A stretch of DNA of 43,758 nt, taken from assembly GCA_018662225.1 (NCBI GenBank), contig JABJGO010000099.1:1-43758 (forward strand), in the 5' to 3' direction. Below the pieces are notes generated by a model. The model searched no databases. It was not told the DNA's origin and worked only from the letters and a program-made list of their open reading frames with translations. A program made the position numbers and the translations under genes. The DNA is from Rhodospirillales bacterium. Its GTDB lineage: Bacteria; Pseudomonadota; Alphaproteobacteria; Rhodospirillales; Casp-alpha2. Below, in pieces: positions 24,550-32,986 of the stretch; within the stretch, counting starts at the first letter, position 1, and every line of letters starts with the position of its first letter.

Positions 24550-25251
24550 ATGTCAGACGAAGAAGATATCGTACTGTCGGAATTGAATGACGAAGATCTC
24601 ACACTGCAAATGCACGATGATCTTTATGATGGCCTGGCTGATGAAATCCATGAAGGCGTCAACATCCTGCTCGGACGCGGATGGGAACCCTATAAGGTTC
24701 TGACCGAAGCCCTGGTTGAAGGCATGCGCATTGTGGGCATCGATTTCCGCGATGGCATTCTGTTTGTGCCCGAAGTTCTCATGGCGGCGAATGCCATGAA
24801 GGCAGGTATGGCCATTCTGAAACCTTTGCTGGCTGAATCCGGCGCGCCCCAGATGGGCAAAATGGTTATCGGCACGGTCAAAGGCGATATCCATGACATC
24901 GGCAAGAACCTGGTCGGTATGATGATGGAAGGCGCTGGCTTCGAAGTGGTTGATCTGGGCATTAACAACCCGGTTGAAAACTATCTGGAAGCGCTTGAAA
25001 AAGAAAACGCCGACATCCTTGGTATGTCTGCCCTGCTGACCACCACCATGCCTTATATGAAAGTGGTCATCGACACCTTGATCGAGCAAGGCACGCGGAG
25101 CGAATTTGTGGTTCTCGTGGGCGGTGCGCCGCTGAACGAAGCCTTTGCTGACAGCGTTGGTGCTGATGCTTATTGTCGTGATGCAGCCGTGGCTGTGGAA
25201 ACGGCGAAAACCTGGATGGCTAAACGCCAGGGTTCAGCTCTCGCTGGCTAG
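24550..25251 (+). CDS. Corrinoid (cobalamin-binding) methyltransferase protein, MtbC/MttC/MetH-B12 type
   Basis: A 233-aa corrinoid protein. The ATG at 24550 follows GGGAGAA at 24538-24544. After an acidic N-terminal tail, the helical cap (about 25-95) includes ALVEGMRIVGIDFRDGILFV and PEVLMAANAMKAGM. The Rossmann B12 domain shows the DxHxxG motif GDIHDIGKN, where His115 would be the lower axial ligand to cobalt, and the VGGAPLN loop. Such proteins carry a methyl group between a donor-specific methyltransferase (for example an MttB protein) and a second methyltransferase acting on tetrahydrofolate or homocysteine. It leads an operon with MetF, a THF:corrinoid methyltransferase and an ASKHA activator. 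Confidence 0.93.
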   Translation: MSDEEDIVLSELNDEDLTLQMHDDLYDGLADEIHEGVNILLGRGWEPYKVLTEALVEGMRIVGIDFRDGILFVPEVLMAANAMKAGMAILKPLLAESGAPQMGKMVIGTVKGDIHDIGKNLVGMMMEGAGFEVVDLGINNPVENYLEALEKENADILGMSALLTTTMPYMKVVIDTLIEQGTRSEFVVLVGGAPLNEAFADSVGADAYCRDAAVAVETAKTWMAKRQGSALAG

Positions 25252-25285
25252 AAACATACTGCTCTTCTAACGAAGGAGTACGGTC

Positions 25286-25906
25286 GTGGCGTCACTCGAA
25301 GAAACCCCGCGCCTGCCAAGGACGCTGTTAATCGCCTGTGGTGCGCTTGCGCGTGAAGCTCTGGCGCTGATCGAATTAAACGATTGGCGGCATATGGAGA
25401 TCACGTGCCTGCCCGCCATCTGGCATAACCGGCCCGAACACATCCCCGAAGGCATGCGCCTGAAAATCCATGAGAACCGCGATAAGTTTGATCGTATTCT
25501 GGCGTTGTATGGTGATTGCGGTACCGGTGGTGCCCTGGACAAGGTTCTGGAAGAAGAAGGCGTTGAACGCCTGCCCGGTGCACATTGTTATGAATTCTAT
25601 ATGGGATCAGACCAGTTTGCGGAAGTCTACGAACAGGAACTGGGCACGTTCTATCTGACCGATTATCTGGTCCGTCAGTTCGACACGTTAATCATGGGCG
25701 GACTTGGCATCGACAAACACCCTGAGCTGCTACCCATGTATTTCGGTAACTACAAACGCCTGCTCTATATGGCGCAAATCGAAGATTCGTCGCTTCAGGA
25801 ACAGGCGAAGGCCGCGGCAGAAAAGTTGGGGCTGGAGTATCAGTACATATTTACCGGCCTGAACGGCATGGGGCAATTTATGGGCCCGCTCAAGGAACAA
25901 GGGTAA
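25286..25906 (+). CDS. DUF1638 domain protein
   Basis: A 206-aa DUF1638 protein, starting at GTG 25286 with AAGGAG at 25272-25277. Conserved features are LIACGALAREALALIELNDW, ITCLPAIWHNRPEHIPEGMR, ALYGDCGTGGALDKVLEEEG and LPGAHCYEFYMGS. Cysteines and histidines are spread over these motifs and could bind a metal or cofactor. The family's biochemical role is unsettled. It is typically found beside corrinoid methyltransferase or split methionine-synthase genes, as here. Its position directly after the corrinoid protein suggests it supports methyl transfer or corrinoid handling. Confidence 0.88.
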   Translation: MASLEETPRLPRTLLIACGALAREALALIELNDWRHMEITCLPAIWHNRPEHIPEGMRLKIHENRDKFDRILALYGDCGTGGALDKVLEEEGVERLPGAHCYEFYMGSDQFAEVYEQELGTFYLTDYLVRQFDTLIMGGLGIDKHPELLPMYFGNYKRLLYMAQIEDSSLQEQAKAAAEKLGLEYQYIFTGLNGMGQFMGPLKEQG

Positions 25907-25914
25907 AAAAAATC

Positions 25915-26214
25915 ATGGCGCAAATGACCATTCTATATTGGCGGGATATCCCGTCGCAGGTTGTCGTAAAAGCCGGGCGCAAAAACGCCAAAGTGCTGCT
26001 ATCTGAACGCTTTCAGGAAGCCATTGACGCCGCCGCCATGAAGGGCGGCGCCGCTGATACGGACGATTATCTGGCCGACTGGCGCCGGGGTGATGCCACG
26101 GAATGCGGCGACGATATGGAAGCTGAAGCGCAAGCCATGGCCGATAAACTGGAAGCAGAGTTCGACGTGGAGACACTTCGTGCCTTGATTCATAACGGCG
26201 GTAACAAGGCTTAA
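25915..26214 (+). CDS. Small 'virulence factor' family (PF13769-like) protein
   Basis: A 99-aa protein with the conserved start MTILYWRDIPSQVVVKAG, followed by LLSERFQEAIDAAAM and a DYLADWRRGDATECG segment. The database name 'virulence factor' is historical and says little about what it does. The family co-occurs with DUF1638 and MTHFR C-terminal-domain genes in alphaproteobacterial C1 loci. It lies 8 bp after DUF1638 and 5 bp before the next gene, so it is tightly cotranscribed. The role is unknown; an accessory in the methyl-transfer complex is a reasonable guess. Confidence 0.75.
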   Translation: MAQMTILYWRDIPSQVVVKAGRKNAKVLLSERFQEAIDAAAMKGGAADTDDYLADWRRGDATECGDDMEAEAQAMADKLEAEFDVETLRALIHNGGNKA

Positions 26215-26219
26215 CGTCC

Positions 26220-26753
26220 ATGACAAAGATCACCGTTTACGAGCCATCTGGCACATCGAGCATTTACCGCACCCGTTCACGCTATTCCATTCGCCTGTGG
26301 TCTGTGCGGCATTCACATTTTCTGGAATGGTTTTACAACAGTTTTGCCAGCACGCTGTTGACCCTGCACCCGTTGTGGTCACTGATCGGTTACAAACGCA
26401 TCGAAGGCCCTATGGTCGCTGTTGAAAAACGCATCAAAGCCGTCATGTTCGATTGCCGCATGTGCGGCCAGTGCGCACTGTCCAGCACCGGTATGTCATG
26501 CCCCATGAATTGCCCCAAGTCTTTGCGCAATGGTCCCTGTGGCGGTGTACGGGCCAATGGTCATTGCGAGGTCGAGCCGGATATGCCGTGTGTGTGGGTT
26601 CAGGCCTGGCAGGGTAGCCGTACCATGAAGGACGGTGATACCATTCTTGATGTACAGAAACCCGTTGATCACAGCCTCAGAGGCACTTCATCGTGGCTGC
26701 GCGTGACCTCAGAAAAAGCTGCTGAACGCACAGCGGCAAAAGCGGAACAGTAG
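26220..26753 (+). CDS. Methylenetetrahydrofolate reductase C-terminal-domain (MTHFR_C/zinc-rich) protein
   Basis: A 177-aa protein. After about 65 N-terminal residues (LWSVRHSHFLEWFYNSF), a cysteine-rich core matches the MTHFR_C family: DCRMCGQCALSSTGMSC, PMNCPKSLRNGPCGGVRANG and CEVEPDMPCVWVQAW. About nine Cys in 60 residues suggest Fe-S or Zn binding. In acetogens, MTHFR_C (MetV-like) proteins partner MetF and may carry electrons to it. It is followed 3 bp later by a MetF-type gene, supporting such a two-subunit reductase. Direction of the reaction (formation or oxidation of methyl-THF) is not fixed by sequence. Confidence 0.85.
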   Translation: MTKITVYEPSGTSSIYRTRSRYSIRLWSVRHSHFLEWFYNSFASTLLTLHPLWSLIGYKRIEGPMVAVEKRIKAVMFDCRMCGQCALSSTGMSCPMNCPKSLRNGPCGGVRANGHCEVEPDMPCVWVQAWQGSRTMKDGDTILDVQKPVDHSLRGTSSWLRVTSEKAAERTAAKAEQ

Positions 26754-26756
26754 ATC

Positions 26757-27806
26757 ATGTACGAAGAATCAGACGAAAACCCGAACGACCCCGCCGCACC
26801 ATTACCAATCCTGCCCGGCCATTCATCCCGTGGCCGGTTGGAGCGCGTGCTGCGCCGTGGTGACTTCGCCATTACAGCCGAGCTGAACCCGCCCGATTCC
26901 GCCAACCCCGAAGATGTGTACGAGCGCGCCGCCGTGTTCGACGGTTGGGTCGATGCCATCAATGCAACGGACGGATCGGGTGCCAACTGCCACATGTCCA
27001 GCGTCGCTATCTGTGCGCTTCTGACCCGCATGGGCTATGCACCTGTCATGCAAATCTCCTGCCGCGATCACAACCGCATCGCCATTCAGGGCAATGTGTT
27101 GGGTGCCGCCGCCATGGGCGTGAGCAACGTTCTGTGCCTGACCGGTGACGGGGTTCAGGCCGGTGACCAGCCGGGCGCCAAGCCGGTGTTTGATATGGAT
27201 TGCATGTCGCTGCTGGAAACCATCACCACCATGCGCGAGGAAAACAAATTTCTGTCGGGGCGCAAAATTACAGAAGGTCCAAAGGTCTTTTTGGGTGGTG
27301 CCATCAACCCGTTCGCGCCGCCCTATGACTTCCGCCCGCACCGCCTTGCCAAAAAAATCGCCGCCGGGGCTCAGTTCGTGCAAAGCCAGTACTGTTTCGA
27401 TCTGGATATTCTGAACGAATACATGAAACGGGTCCGTGATCTGGGCCTGCATGAAGAATGCTTTATCCTGATCGGTGTGGGACCGCTTGCCTCAGCCAAG
27501 ACTGCCAAATGGATTCGCAAAAATGTACCTGGAATTCATATCCCCGACAGCATCATCGACCGTATTGAAGGTGCCGATGATCAAAAGCTGGAAGGCAAGA
27601 AAATCTGCATTGAAATGATGCAGGCCGTGGCCGAGATCGAAGGTGTCGCCGGTGCCCACGTAATGGCCTACCGCCAGGAATCGCTGGTCGCCGAAATCGT
27701 CAAGGAATCCGGGGTTATCAAGGACCGTAAGCCTTGGATGCGGGAGCCAAATCCCGGCGAGCAAGCCGTGGCTGATCGCATGAAGGAACTCAATACAGAT
27801 CCTTGA
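26757..27806 (+). CDS. metF: Methylenetetrahydrofolate reductase (MetF family)
   Basis: A 349-aa MetF-type TIM barrel. Key segments: RGDFAITAELNPPDSANPEDV (with the conserved catalytic Glu), a SVAICALLTRMGYAPVMQISCRDHNRIAIQG stretch binding flavin and folate, NVLCLTGDGVQAGDQPGAK, and AGAQFVQSQYCFDLDIL. It interconverts 5,10-methylene-THF and 5-methyl-THF. Immediately upstream is the cysteine-rich MTHFR_C partner. Downstream by 122 bp is the methyl-THF:corrinoid methyltransferase. In an aerobic demethylation pathway it would run in the oxidative direction; in a methionine-synthase setting, in the reductive one. Confidence 0.9.
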   Translation: MYEESDENPNDPAAPLPILPGHSSRGRLERVLRRGDFAITAELNPPDSANPEDVYERAAVFDGWVDAINATDGSGANCHMSSVAICALLTRMGYAPVMQISCRDHNRIAIQGNVLGAAAMGVSNVLCLTGDGVQAGDQPGAKPVFDMDCMSLLETITTMREENKFLSGRKITEGPKVFLGGAINPFAPPYDFRPHRLAKKIAAGAQFVQSQYCFDLDILNEYMKRVRDLGLHEECFILIGVGPLASAKTAKWIRKNVPGIHIPDSIIDRIEGADDQKLEGKKICIEMMQAVAEIEGVAGAHVMAYRQESLVAEIVKESGVIKDRKPWMREPNPGEQAVADRMKELNTDP

Positions 27807-27928
27807 GATAAAACGACGTTTTCAGCATTTCACATGTCGCAATCTGGCTTGCTGAGTAATCCCTAAAACTCTACAACACGCTTAACTTCTGCTATTAACA
27901 AACAACCCCTTTTATTTAGGATAGCCCC

Positions 27929-28840
27929 ATGACGGAAACCATCGTCAGCTCCGCAAGCAAAGAAATTATTATCGGCTTCGATCACCCCTTCTGTCTGATC
28001 GGTGAACGCATCAACCCGACGGGCCGGAAACTACTAGCCGCCGAAATGGCCGAAGGCGATTACAGCCGCGTTGAATCCGATGCCATGGCACAGGTCGAAG
28101 CGGGCGCTACCATGCTCGATGTGAACGCCGGTATCCCGCTGGCTGATGAGCCAAAAATTCTGGCTGAATGCATTCAGCTGGTTCAGGGCCTGACCGATAC
28201 ACCGCTCTCCATCGATTCCTCCATCGTTGAAGCCCTCGAAAGTGGTCTCAGCGTCTATCAGGGCAAAGCGCTGGTGAACTCTGTCACCGGTGAGGAAGAA
28301 CGCCTCGAAGTGGTTCTGCCGCTGATCAAAAAGTACGGCGCTGCTGTGGTTGCCATCTCCAACGATGAAACCGGCATTTCCGAAGACCCCGATGTGCGGT
28401 TTGAAGTGGCCAAGAAAATCGTTCAACGCGCTGCCGATTTCGGTATCCCGGCGTGTGACGTTGTGGTTGATCCGCTGGTCATGCCGGTCGGCGCACTGAA
28501 CGATGCCGGAGCACAGCTGATGAAGCTGATCCGCCGGTTGCGTGACGAGCTCAAAGTCAACACCACGTGCGGTGCATCCAACTTCAGCTTCGGTCTGCCC
28601 AACCGGCATGGCCTGAACGCTGCCTTCCTCAGCATGTCTATCGGTGCCGGGCTCACGTCCGCCATCATGAACCCACTGCACGATCAGGAAATGGCCGCTG
28701 TTAAGGGCGCCGACATCGTCATGGGCAAAGACCCCAACTGTGGCAAATGGATCAAGAAATTCCGTGAACCCGCCGCACCGGGTGCCGAAGGTGCTGGTGC
28801 TGGTCGCCGTGAAGGCCGTCGTCGTCGTCGCTCTGCCTAA
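27929..28840 (+). CDS. Methyltetrahydrofolate:corrinoid methyltransferase (pterin-binding, DHPS-like fold)
   Basis: A 303-aa pterin-binding TIM barrel as in MtgA/AcsE and the MetH folate domain. Signatures: FCLIGERINPTGRKLLAAEM, AGATMLDVNAGIPLADEP, PLSIDSSIVEALESGL, LVNSVTGEEERLEVVLPL, a VAISNDETGI segment and TTCGASNFSFGLPNRHGLN. It exchanges a methyl group between 5-methyl-THF and a corrinoid protein, here most likely the product of 24550-25251. The C-terminus after the barrel is a short linker ending in GRREGRRRRRSA, an Arg-rich tail not needed for the barrel. The next gene's product also ends in an Arg-rich tail. Confidence 0.92.
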   Translation: MTETIVSSASKEIIIGFDHPFCLIGERINPTGRKLLAAEMAEGDYSRVESDAMAQVEAGATMLDVNAGIPLADEPKILAECIQLVQGLTDTPLSIDSSIVEALESGLSVYQGKALVNSVTGEEERLEVVLPLIKKYGAAVVAISNDETGISEDPDVRFEVAKKIVQRAADFGIPACDVVVDPLVMPVGALNDAGAQLMKLIRRLRDELKVNTTCGASNFSFGLPNRHGLNAAFLSMSIGAGLTSAIMNPLHDQEMAAVKGADIVMGKDPNCGKWIKKFREPAAPGAEGAGAGRREGRRRRRSA

Positions 28841-28866
28841 GTCGTTAAATGCCTGGAGAAGAATAC

Positions 28867-30894
28867 GTGCCTGAAAGTGGACAAGAAGAAGCGTTAATCG
28901 TCTTCACCCCGTCGGGTAAACGGGGCAGTTTTCCTGTTGGTACACCGGTTCTGGAATGCGCCCGTTCGCTCGGCGTAGATGTGGACTCGGTCTGTGGCGG
29001 TCGTGGCATCTGTGGCCGCTGTCAAATCCTGCCCAGTATTGGCGAGTTCGCCAAGTTCGGCATTACCTCCGCGCCAGAACATCTCAGCGAACCCAATGAC
29101 GTTGAAAAGCGTTATGACGAAAAGCGCGGCCTGAAACCCAATCGTCGTTTGGGCTGTAATACCAAGTTGCTGGGCGACTGCGTCATCGACGTGCCGCCCG
29201 ACAGCCAGGTCCATAAACAGATCGTGCGCAAACGCGCCGAGGTTCGCGATATCGAGCTCGACCCGGCGATCCGGCTGCATTACGTCGAGGTGGAAGAGCC
29301 CGACATGCACAACCCCACGGGTGATCTGGAACGCCTGCTCACGGCGCTGAAAGATCAATGGGGTCTGGAGAATTTGGAAGACTGCGATCTGCACGTATTG
29401 CACGGGCTTCAACAGGCCCTCCGCAAAGGCAAATGGCAGGTCACTGTTGCCGTCCATCGTGGTTTACGCGTGACCGCAATCTGGCCCGGTTTCCGGGACA
29501 AGGTTTACGGCGTGGCCTTCGATGTGGGATCGACCACCATCGCCGGGCATTTATGTGAGCTCCTATCGGGTGAGGTGGTATCTTCCTCCGGTATCATGAA
29601 CCCGCAAATCCGTTTCGGCGAAGACCTCATGAGCCGGGTATCTTATGTGATGATGAACCCCGGCGGCGACGTTGAAATGACAAACGCCGTGCGTGAGGCC
29701 ATCAACCACCTGACCAACGAGTTGGTGACCGAGGTGGACCTGACCACCGACGACGTGCTCAACGCCACGTTCGTGGGCAACCCGGTTATGCATCACCTGT
29801 TGCTGGGTATTGATCCGATCGAGCTGGGCGGCGCTCCTTTTGCGCTGGCCACTAATTCCGGCATGACCCTATGGGCGTCGGAACTTGATCTGGATATGCA
29901 CCGCAACGCCCGCGTTTATGTGCTGCCGTGCATTGCCGGACACGTGGGTGCCGATACCGCCGCCGTTGTATTGTCCGAATCCCCACACCTGTCTGAAGAA
30001 ATTGTGCTGGTGGTGGACGTGGGAACCAATGCGGAGATTGTGCTGGGCAGCAAAGACCGCCTGCTCGCCGCCTCATCGCCCACCGGGCCAGCGTTTGAAG
30101 GCGCGCAGATTTCGGGCGGCCAGCGCGCTGCCCCCGGTGCCATCGAACGCGTTCGGGTTGATCCGGAAACGCTGGAGCCTAAATTCAAGGTTATCGGCTG
30201 TGATCTATGGTCCACCGAAGACGGCTTTCAGGAAGCCACAGAAAGCACCGGCGTTACCGGCATCTGTGGTTCTGGCATCATCGAGGTTATCGCTGAGATG
30301 TTCCTGGCCGGTATTATCACCACCGATGGTGTGATCGACGGCTCAATGGCCGCCAAAAGTGACCGCATCCAGCCAGACGACCGTACGTTCAGCTACCACG
30401 TTCACGCAGGTGAGGTCACCGTGACCATCACCCAGAACGACGTGCGGGCCATCCAGCTAGCCAAGGGTGCACTCTACGCCGGGGCCAAGCTGCTCATGGA
30501 TAAGCTAGAAATCGAGAACGTGGATCGGATCGTGCTGGCCGGTGCGTTTGGCAGCCACATCGATACCAAATACGCCATGGTGCTGGGCATGATCCCCGAT
30601 TGTGACCTGGACAAGGTTTCCTCCGCCGGGAATGCGGCGGGTACAGGCGCGCGCATCGCGCTTTTGAACCAGACCGCGCGAGACGAAATCGAGCAGGTTG
30701 TCAGAAACATCGAAAAGATCGAAACGGCGGTCGAGCCCAAATTTCAGGACCACTTCGTGGGTGCCATGGCTTTTCCGCACAAGACGGATGATTTCAGCAA
30801 GCTATCAAAGACAGTCACGCTGCCCGCACCCAAAGTTGCGGCACCGGATGACGGTGATGGCAGTGGCCGAAAACGTCGCAGGCGTCGGGGTTAA
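28867..30894 (+). CDS. ASKHA-domain [2Fe-2S] reductive activator of corrinoid protein (RamA/RACo-like, DUF4445)
   Basis: A 675-aa protein. I prefer the GTG at 28867, which has GGAGAAG at 28855-28861, over an ATG six codons upstream with no ribosome site. The N-terminal ferredoxin domain has a 2Fe-2S pattern with Cys43, Cys49, Cys52 (CGGRGICGRC) and Cys97 (RRLGCNT). A linker leads to an ASKHA ATPase core: VAFDVGSTTIAGHLCEL, VVDVGTNAEIVLGS, PAFEGAQISGGQRAAPGAI and VLAGAFGSHID. Such proteins use ATP and a low-potential electron to reactivate oxidised cob(II)alamin to cob(I)alamin. That is the expected housekeeping need of the corrinoid operon it closes. The C-terminus ends GSGRKRRRRRG. Confidence 0.92.
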   Translation: MPESGQEEALIVFTPSGKRGSFPVGTPVLECARSLGVDVDSVCGGRGICGRCQILPSIGEFAKFGITSAPEHLSEPNDVEKRYDEKRGLKPNRRLGCNTKLLGDCVIDVPPDSQVHKQIVRKRAEVRDIELDPAIRLHYVEVEEPDMHNPTGDLERLLTALKDQWGLENLEDCDLHVLHGLQQALRKGKWQVTVAVHRGLRVTAIWPGFRDKVYGVAFDVGSTTIAGHLCELLSGEVVSSSGIMNPQIRFGEDLMSRVSYVMMNPGGDVEMTNAVREAINHLTNELVTEVDLTTDDVLNATFVGNPVMHHLLLGIDPIELGGAPFALATNSGMTLWASELDLDMHRNARVYVLPCIAGHVGADTAAVVLSESPHLSEEIVLVVDVGTNAEIVLGSKDRLLAASSPTGPAFEGAQISGGQRAAPGAIERVRVDPETLEPKFKVIGCDLWSTEDGFQEATESTGVTGICGSGIIEVIAEMFLAGIITTDGVIDGSMAAKSDRIQPDDRTFSYHVHAGEVTVTITQNDVRAIQLAKGALYAGAKLLMDKLEIENVDRIVLAGAFGSHIDTKYAMVLGMIPDCDLDKVSSAGNAAGTGARIALLNQTARDEIEQVVRNIEKIETAVEPKFQDHFVGAMAFPHKTDDFSKLSKTVTLPAPKVAAPDDGDGSGRKRRRRRG

Positions 30895-30915
30895 GACGCC
30901 TGCTCGTTTTGTGGG

Positions 30916-32415
30916 TCAGACCGCTGTCTCTTCGCCGCTATTGCTAGCCCGGCGATTGGCCACACCGGCATCATGCCACTTCTGCGTCAAGGGGCTGATG
31001 GGTTCGTAATCCGGTAACGGCCCAAGCGCGTTGGTGATTTCTTCTGAACTGAGGTTAGACCCATCGTCGAAGATCATGGATGCGATACCATGACGTTGAT
31101 AGTCCTTGAGCGTAATACTGTCGCCCTTACCCAGATCAACCAGCAAGTCGTTACCCTGCCCCTGGAATCCTAGTTCCGCCGCCGAAATACCAGGGCCAAA
31201 GACAATCACGCTTGAGCTCAGGTTCTCGGTCTCACTGTACGCACGGCCCCACTGGCCACCGCCCAGAATATCGTTCCCGTCACCTCGCATGAAGTGATAG
31301 GTGCTGTCGCCCTTTATGGTGACCCGGTCATCACCGGTACCGGCGTAGACCGTGCTGTCTCTGCCGACCTCGACCAGATCATCTCCGTCGCCACTCACCA
31401 CTTCGCTGTGATGACCCGCTCTGATATAATCCGCGCCACGGCCGCTGGTAATGCTGCTATCGGCGTAGGTGGTGATGTAGTTATCGCCATCACCGGCATT
31501 GATTTTTGAATTGCTATAGGTGGTAATCCAGTCATCGCCGCTACCGGCACTAACCACGGCGCGGTCATAGGCGTGCACAAAGTTGTCACCCGTAGAGGCA
31601 TCCACCATCATGTCGGTGTAACCGGACACATAATCGTCACCTTCACCCGCACTGACACGGCTATTGCCGTAGGTGGATATCCGGTCGTTACCACCACCTC
31701 CATACACCGTATTATCGCCGTAGGTATCCACAACATCATCCCCGGCACCGCCATACAAAGTATTGCCGCGACCTGCGGTCAGCGCATCATCGCCATTCCC
31801 AGCCCTGATATCGTCGTCGCCATCCCCGCCTTGCATTTCATTGCCGTTGCCAGCGATCATGACATCATCATCGCTGGTACCGGTCAGAGAACGCATGTGC
31901 TGCATCCAAAGCGAATAGTCGGTCAGGGCATCATTGCCTTCGCTGTTGCGGAATGCCTCTCCGGGACTTGTCGCTGGATTGTTACTTGTGGCAGGTGCCC
32001 CGGTGCCTGTGGCGGAAGATTCGGCGCTCTGCTTCGGGTCGTTGTTTTGCAGCGCACCCGGGGCTTCACGTGGCGGCGGCTCTGGCATGGTCCACTGCGA
32101 CCGGTTCAGCATAGCCTCGAAGTTCCTGCTACCATCGAATTCTGAAGGGTTGTGTTGCCGATAAGTCTGAAACATGGCCCGTCCGGCATCACCACCCATT
32201 TTGGATGCCTCATACGCGGCGATATGGGCCCCCGCTGAAAGATTGTCGCCACCTTCCATTTTGAAGAAATTACCCTGCCTGATCACGGTGAGACCAGGCC
32301 CGGCTTCAAATCGTTCCTCGGGAAGCCTGGATGCCTCTTCCATCAGGCTTTTACCTGAAAGCATCAATTCCGGATTGATGGCAATGCCACCCTGCATTTT
32401 TTCAATAGCGCTCAT
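30916..32415 (-). CDS. RTX-type calcium-binding repeat protein
   Basis: A 499-aa protein. The ATG at 32415 has AGGAG just upstream; earlier in-frame codons read an unlikely sequence. Residues 1-175 are an Ala/Met/Pro-rich region with no signal peptide. From about 180 a repetitive beta-roll begins: GDGDDDIRAGNGDDALTAG and later turns such as STYGNSRVSAGEGDDYVSG and TTYADSSITSGRGADYI. The C-terminal end (LLVDLGKGDSITLKDY, then IFDDGSNLSSEEI) is typical of type I secreted RTX proteins. Most turns here repeat about every 18 residues, with one GDD or GDN motif and one TY-like position, not in simple nonapeptides. No type I exporter is in view. It converges with the corrinoid activator gene. Confidence 0.85.
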   Translation of the reverse strand: MSAIEKMQGGIAINPELMLSGKSLMEEASRLPEERFEAGPGLTVIRQGNFFKMEGGDNLSAGAHIAAYEASKMGGDAGRAMFQTYRQHNPSEFDGSRNFEAMLNRSQWTMPEPPPREAPGALQNNDPKQSAESSATGTGAPATSNNPATSPGEAFRNSEGNDALTDYSLWMQHMRSLTGTSDDDVMIAGNGNEMQGGDGDDDIRAGNGDDALTAGRGNTLYGGAGDDVVDTYGDNTVYGGGGNDRISTYGNSRVSAGEGDDYVSGYTDMMVDASTGDNFVHAYDRAVVSAGSGDDWITTYSNSKINAGDGDNYITTYADSSITSGRGADYIRAGHHSEVVSGDGDDLVEVGRDSTVYAGTGDDRVTIKGDSTYHFMRGDGNDILGGGQWGRAYSETENLSSSVIVFGPGISAAELGFQGQGNDLLVDLGKGDSITLKDYQRHGIASMIFDDGSNLSSEEITNALGPLPDYEPISPLTQKWHDAGVANRRASNSGEETAV

Positions 32416-32986
32416 TTCGACTCCTGTTTTTCTTTTTTTTATTGGCAAATAAGGGTCGCAAGATACATGCCATCCTGAACAATGGCAGGATTCAGCGAAA
32501 CCGGGTATTTTCAAAGGATTAACGGTAACAGTGGTCGGCACTTTTAGGCACCATTTGGCGCTTATTGGGAACAAATTGCCGTACGGATGAAGAGACGTCA
32601 CAAGGGGTTGACTTTTTGATTGATTTATGCTCTTATTCCTATATTGTCTTTCAATACATAAATGACAGTGAGTGAAATCGTTACAAATGCATGCAAATGT
32701 CTACCGGATTATGGAAAATTACACCTACCAAGGTATTGATTTTAAACAAAATGTAGACATCTAGGGGGCAAAAACGTGGTCAAAAGTCTTCGAATGTCTA
32801 CATTCTCCGGAATCGGCTTTTTGTTTCAATGACTTAAAATGTTACCAATTTTAGATTGAACCCCAGAGACACAGAGACACAGAGAGCGATTTAATTTTTC
32901 AGGTGGAAACACAACTCTTCTTCTCTGTGTCTCTGTGGTTAATAATAACGCTCGTTGCCAATGCACCAACCAAACAGGCCCCCTAA
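32416..32986. other. 571-bp intergenic region with short inverted repeats
   Basis: No gene is supported here. It carries the promoter side of the RTX gene, three ATGTCTAC-type motifs at 32696-32704, 32751-32760 (reverse) and 32794-32803, and a long imperfect hairpin at 32859-32940. Base composition is more AT-rich than the flanking genes. Confidence 0.6.
32859..32940. repeat. Long inverted repeat of CAGAGACACAGAGA type (dispersed-hairpin-like element)
   Basis: The left arm at 32859-32877 (AACCCCAGAGACACAGAGA) and right arm at 32922-32940 are reverse complements with one mismatch over 19 bp, separated by 44 bp. Similar CACAGAG-repeat hairpins are scattered in many bacterial genomes as noncoding elements. 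It stands just upstream of the GENH-motif gene and just downstream of a noncoding stretch. Confidence 0.65.

Noticed and set aside
31573-32145. A 190-aa plus-strand frame opposite the RTX gene
   Set aside because: It mirrors the repetitive RTX coding sequence; its His/Ile/Thr-rich composition follows from the antisense of GDD repeats.
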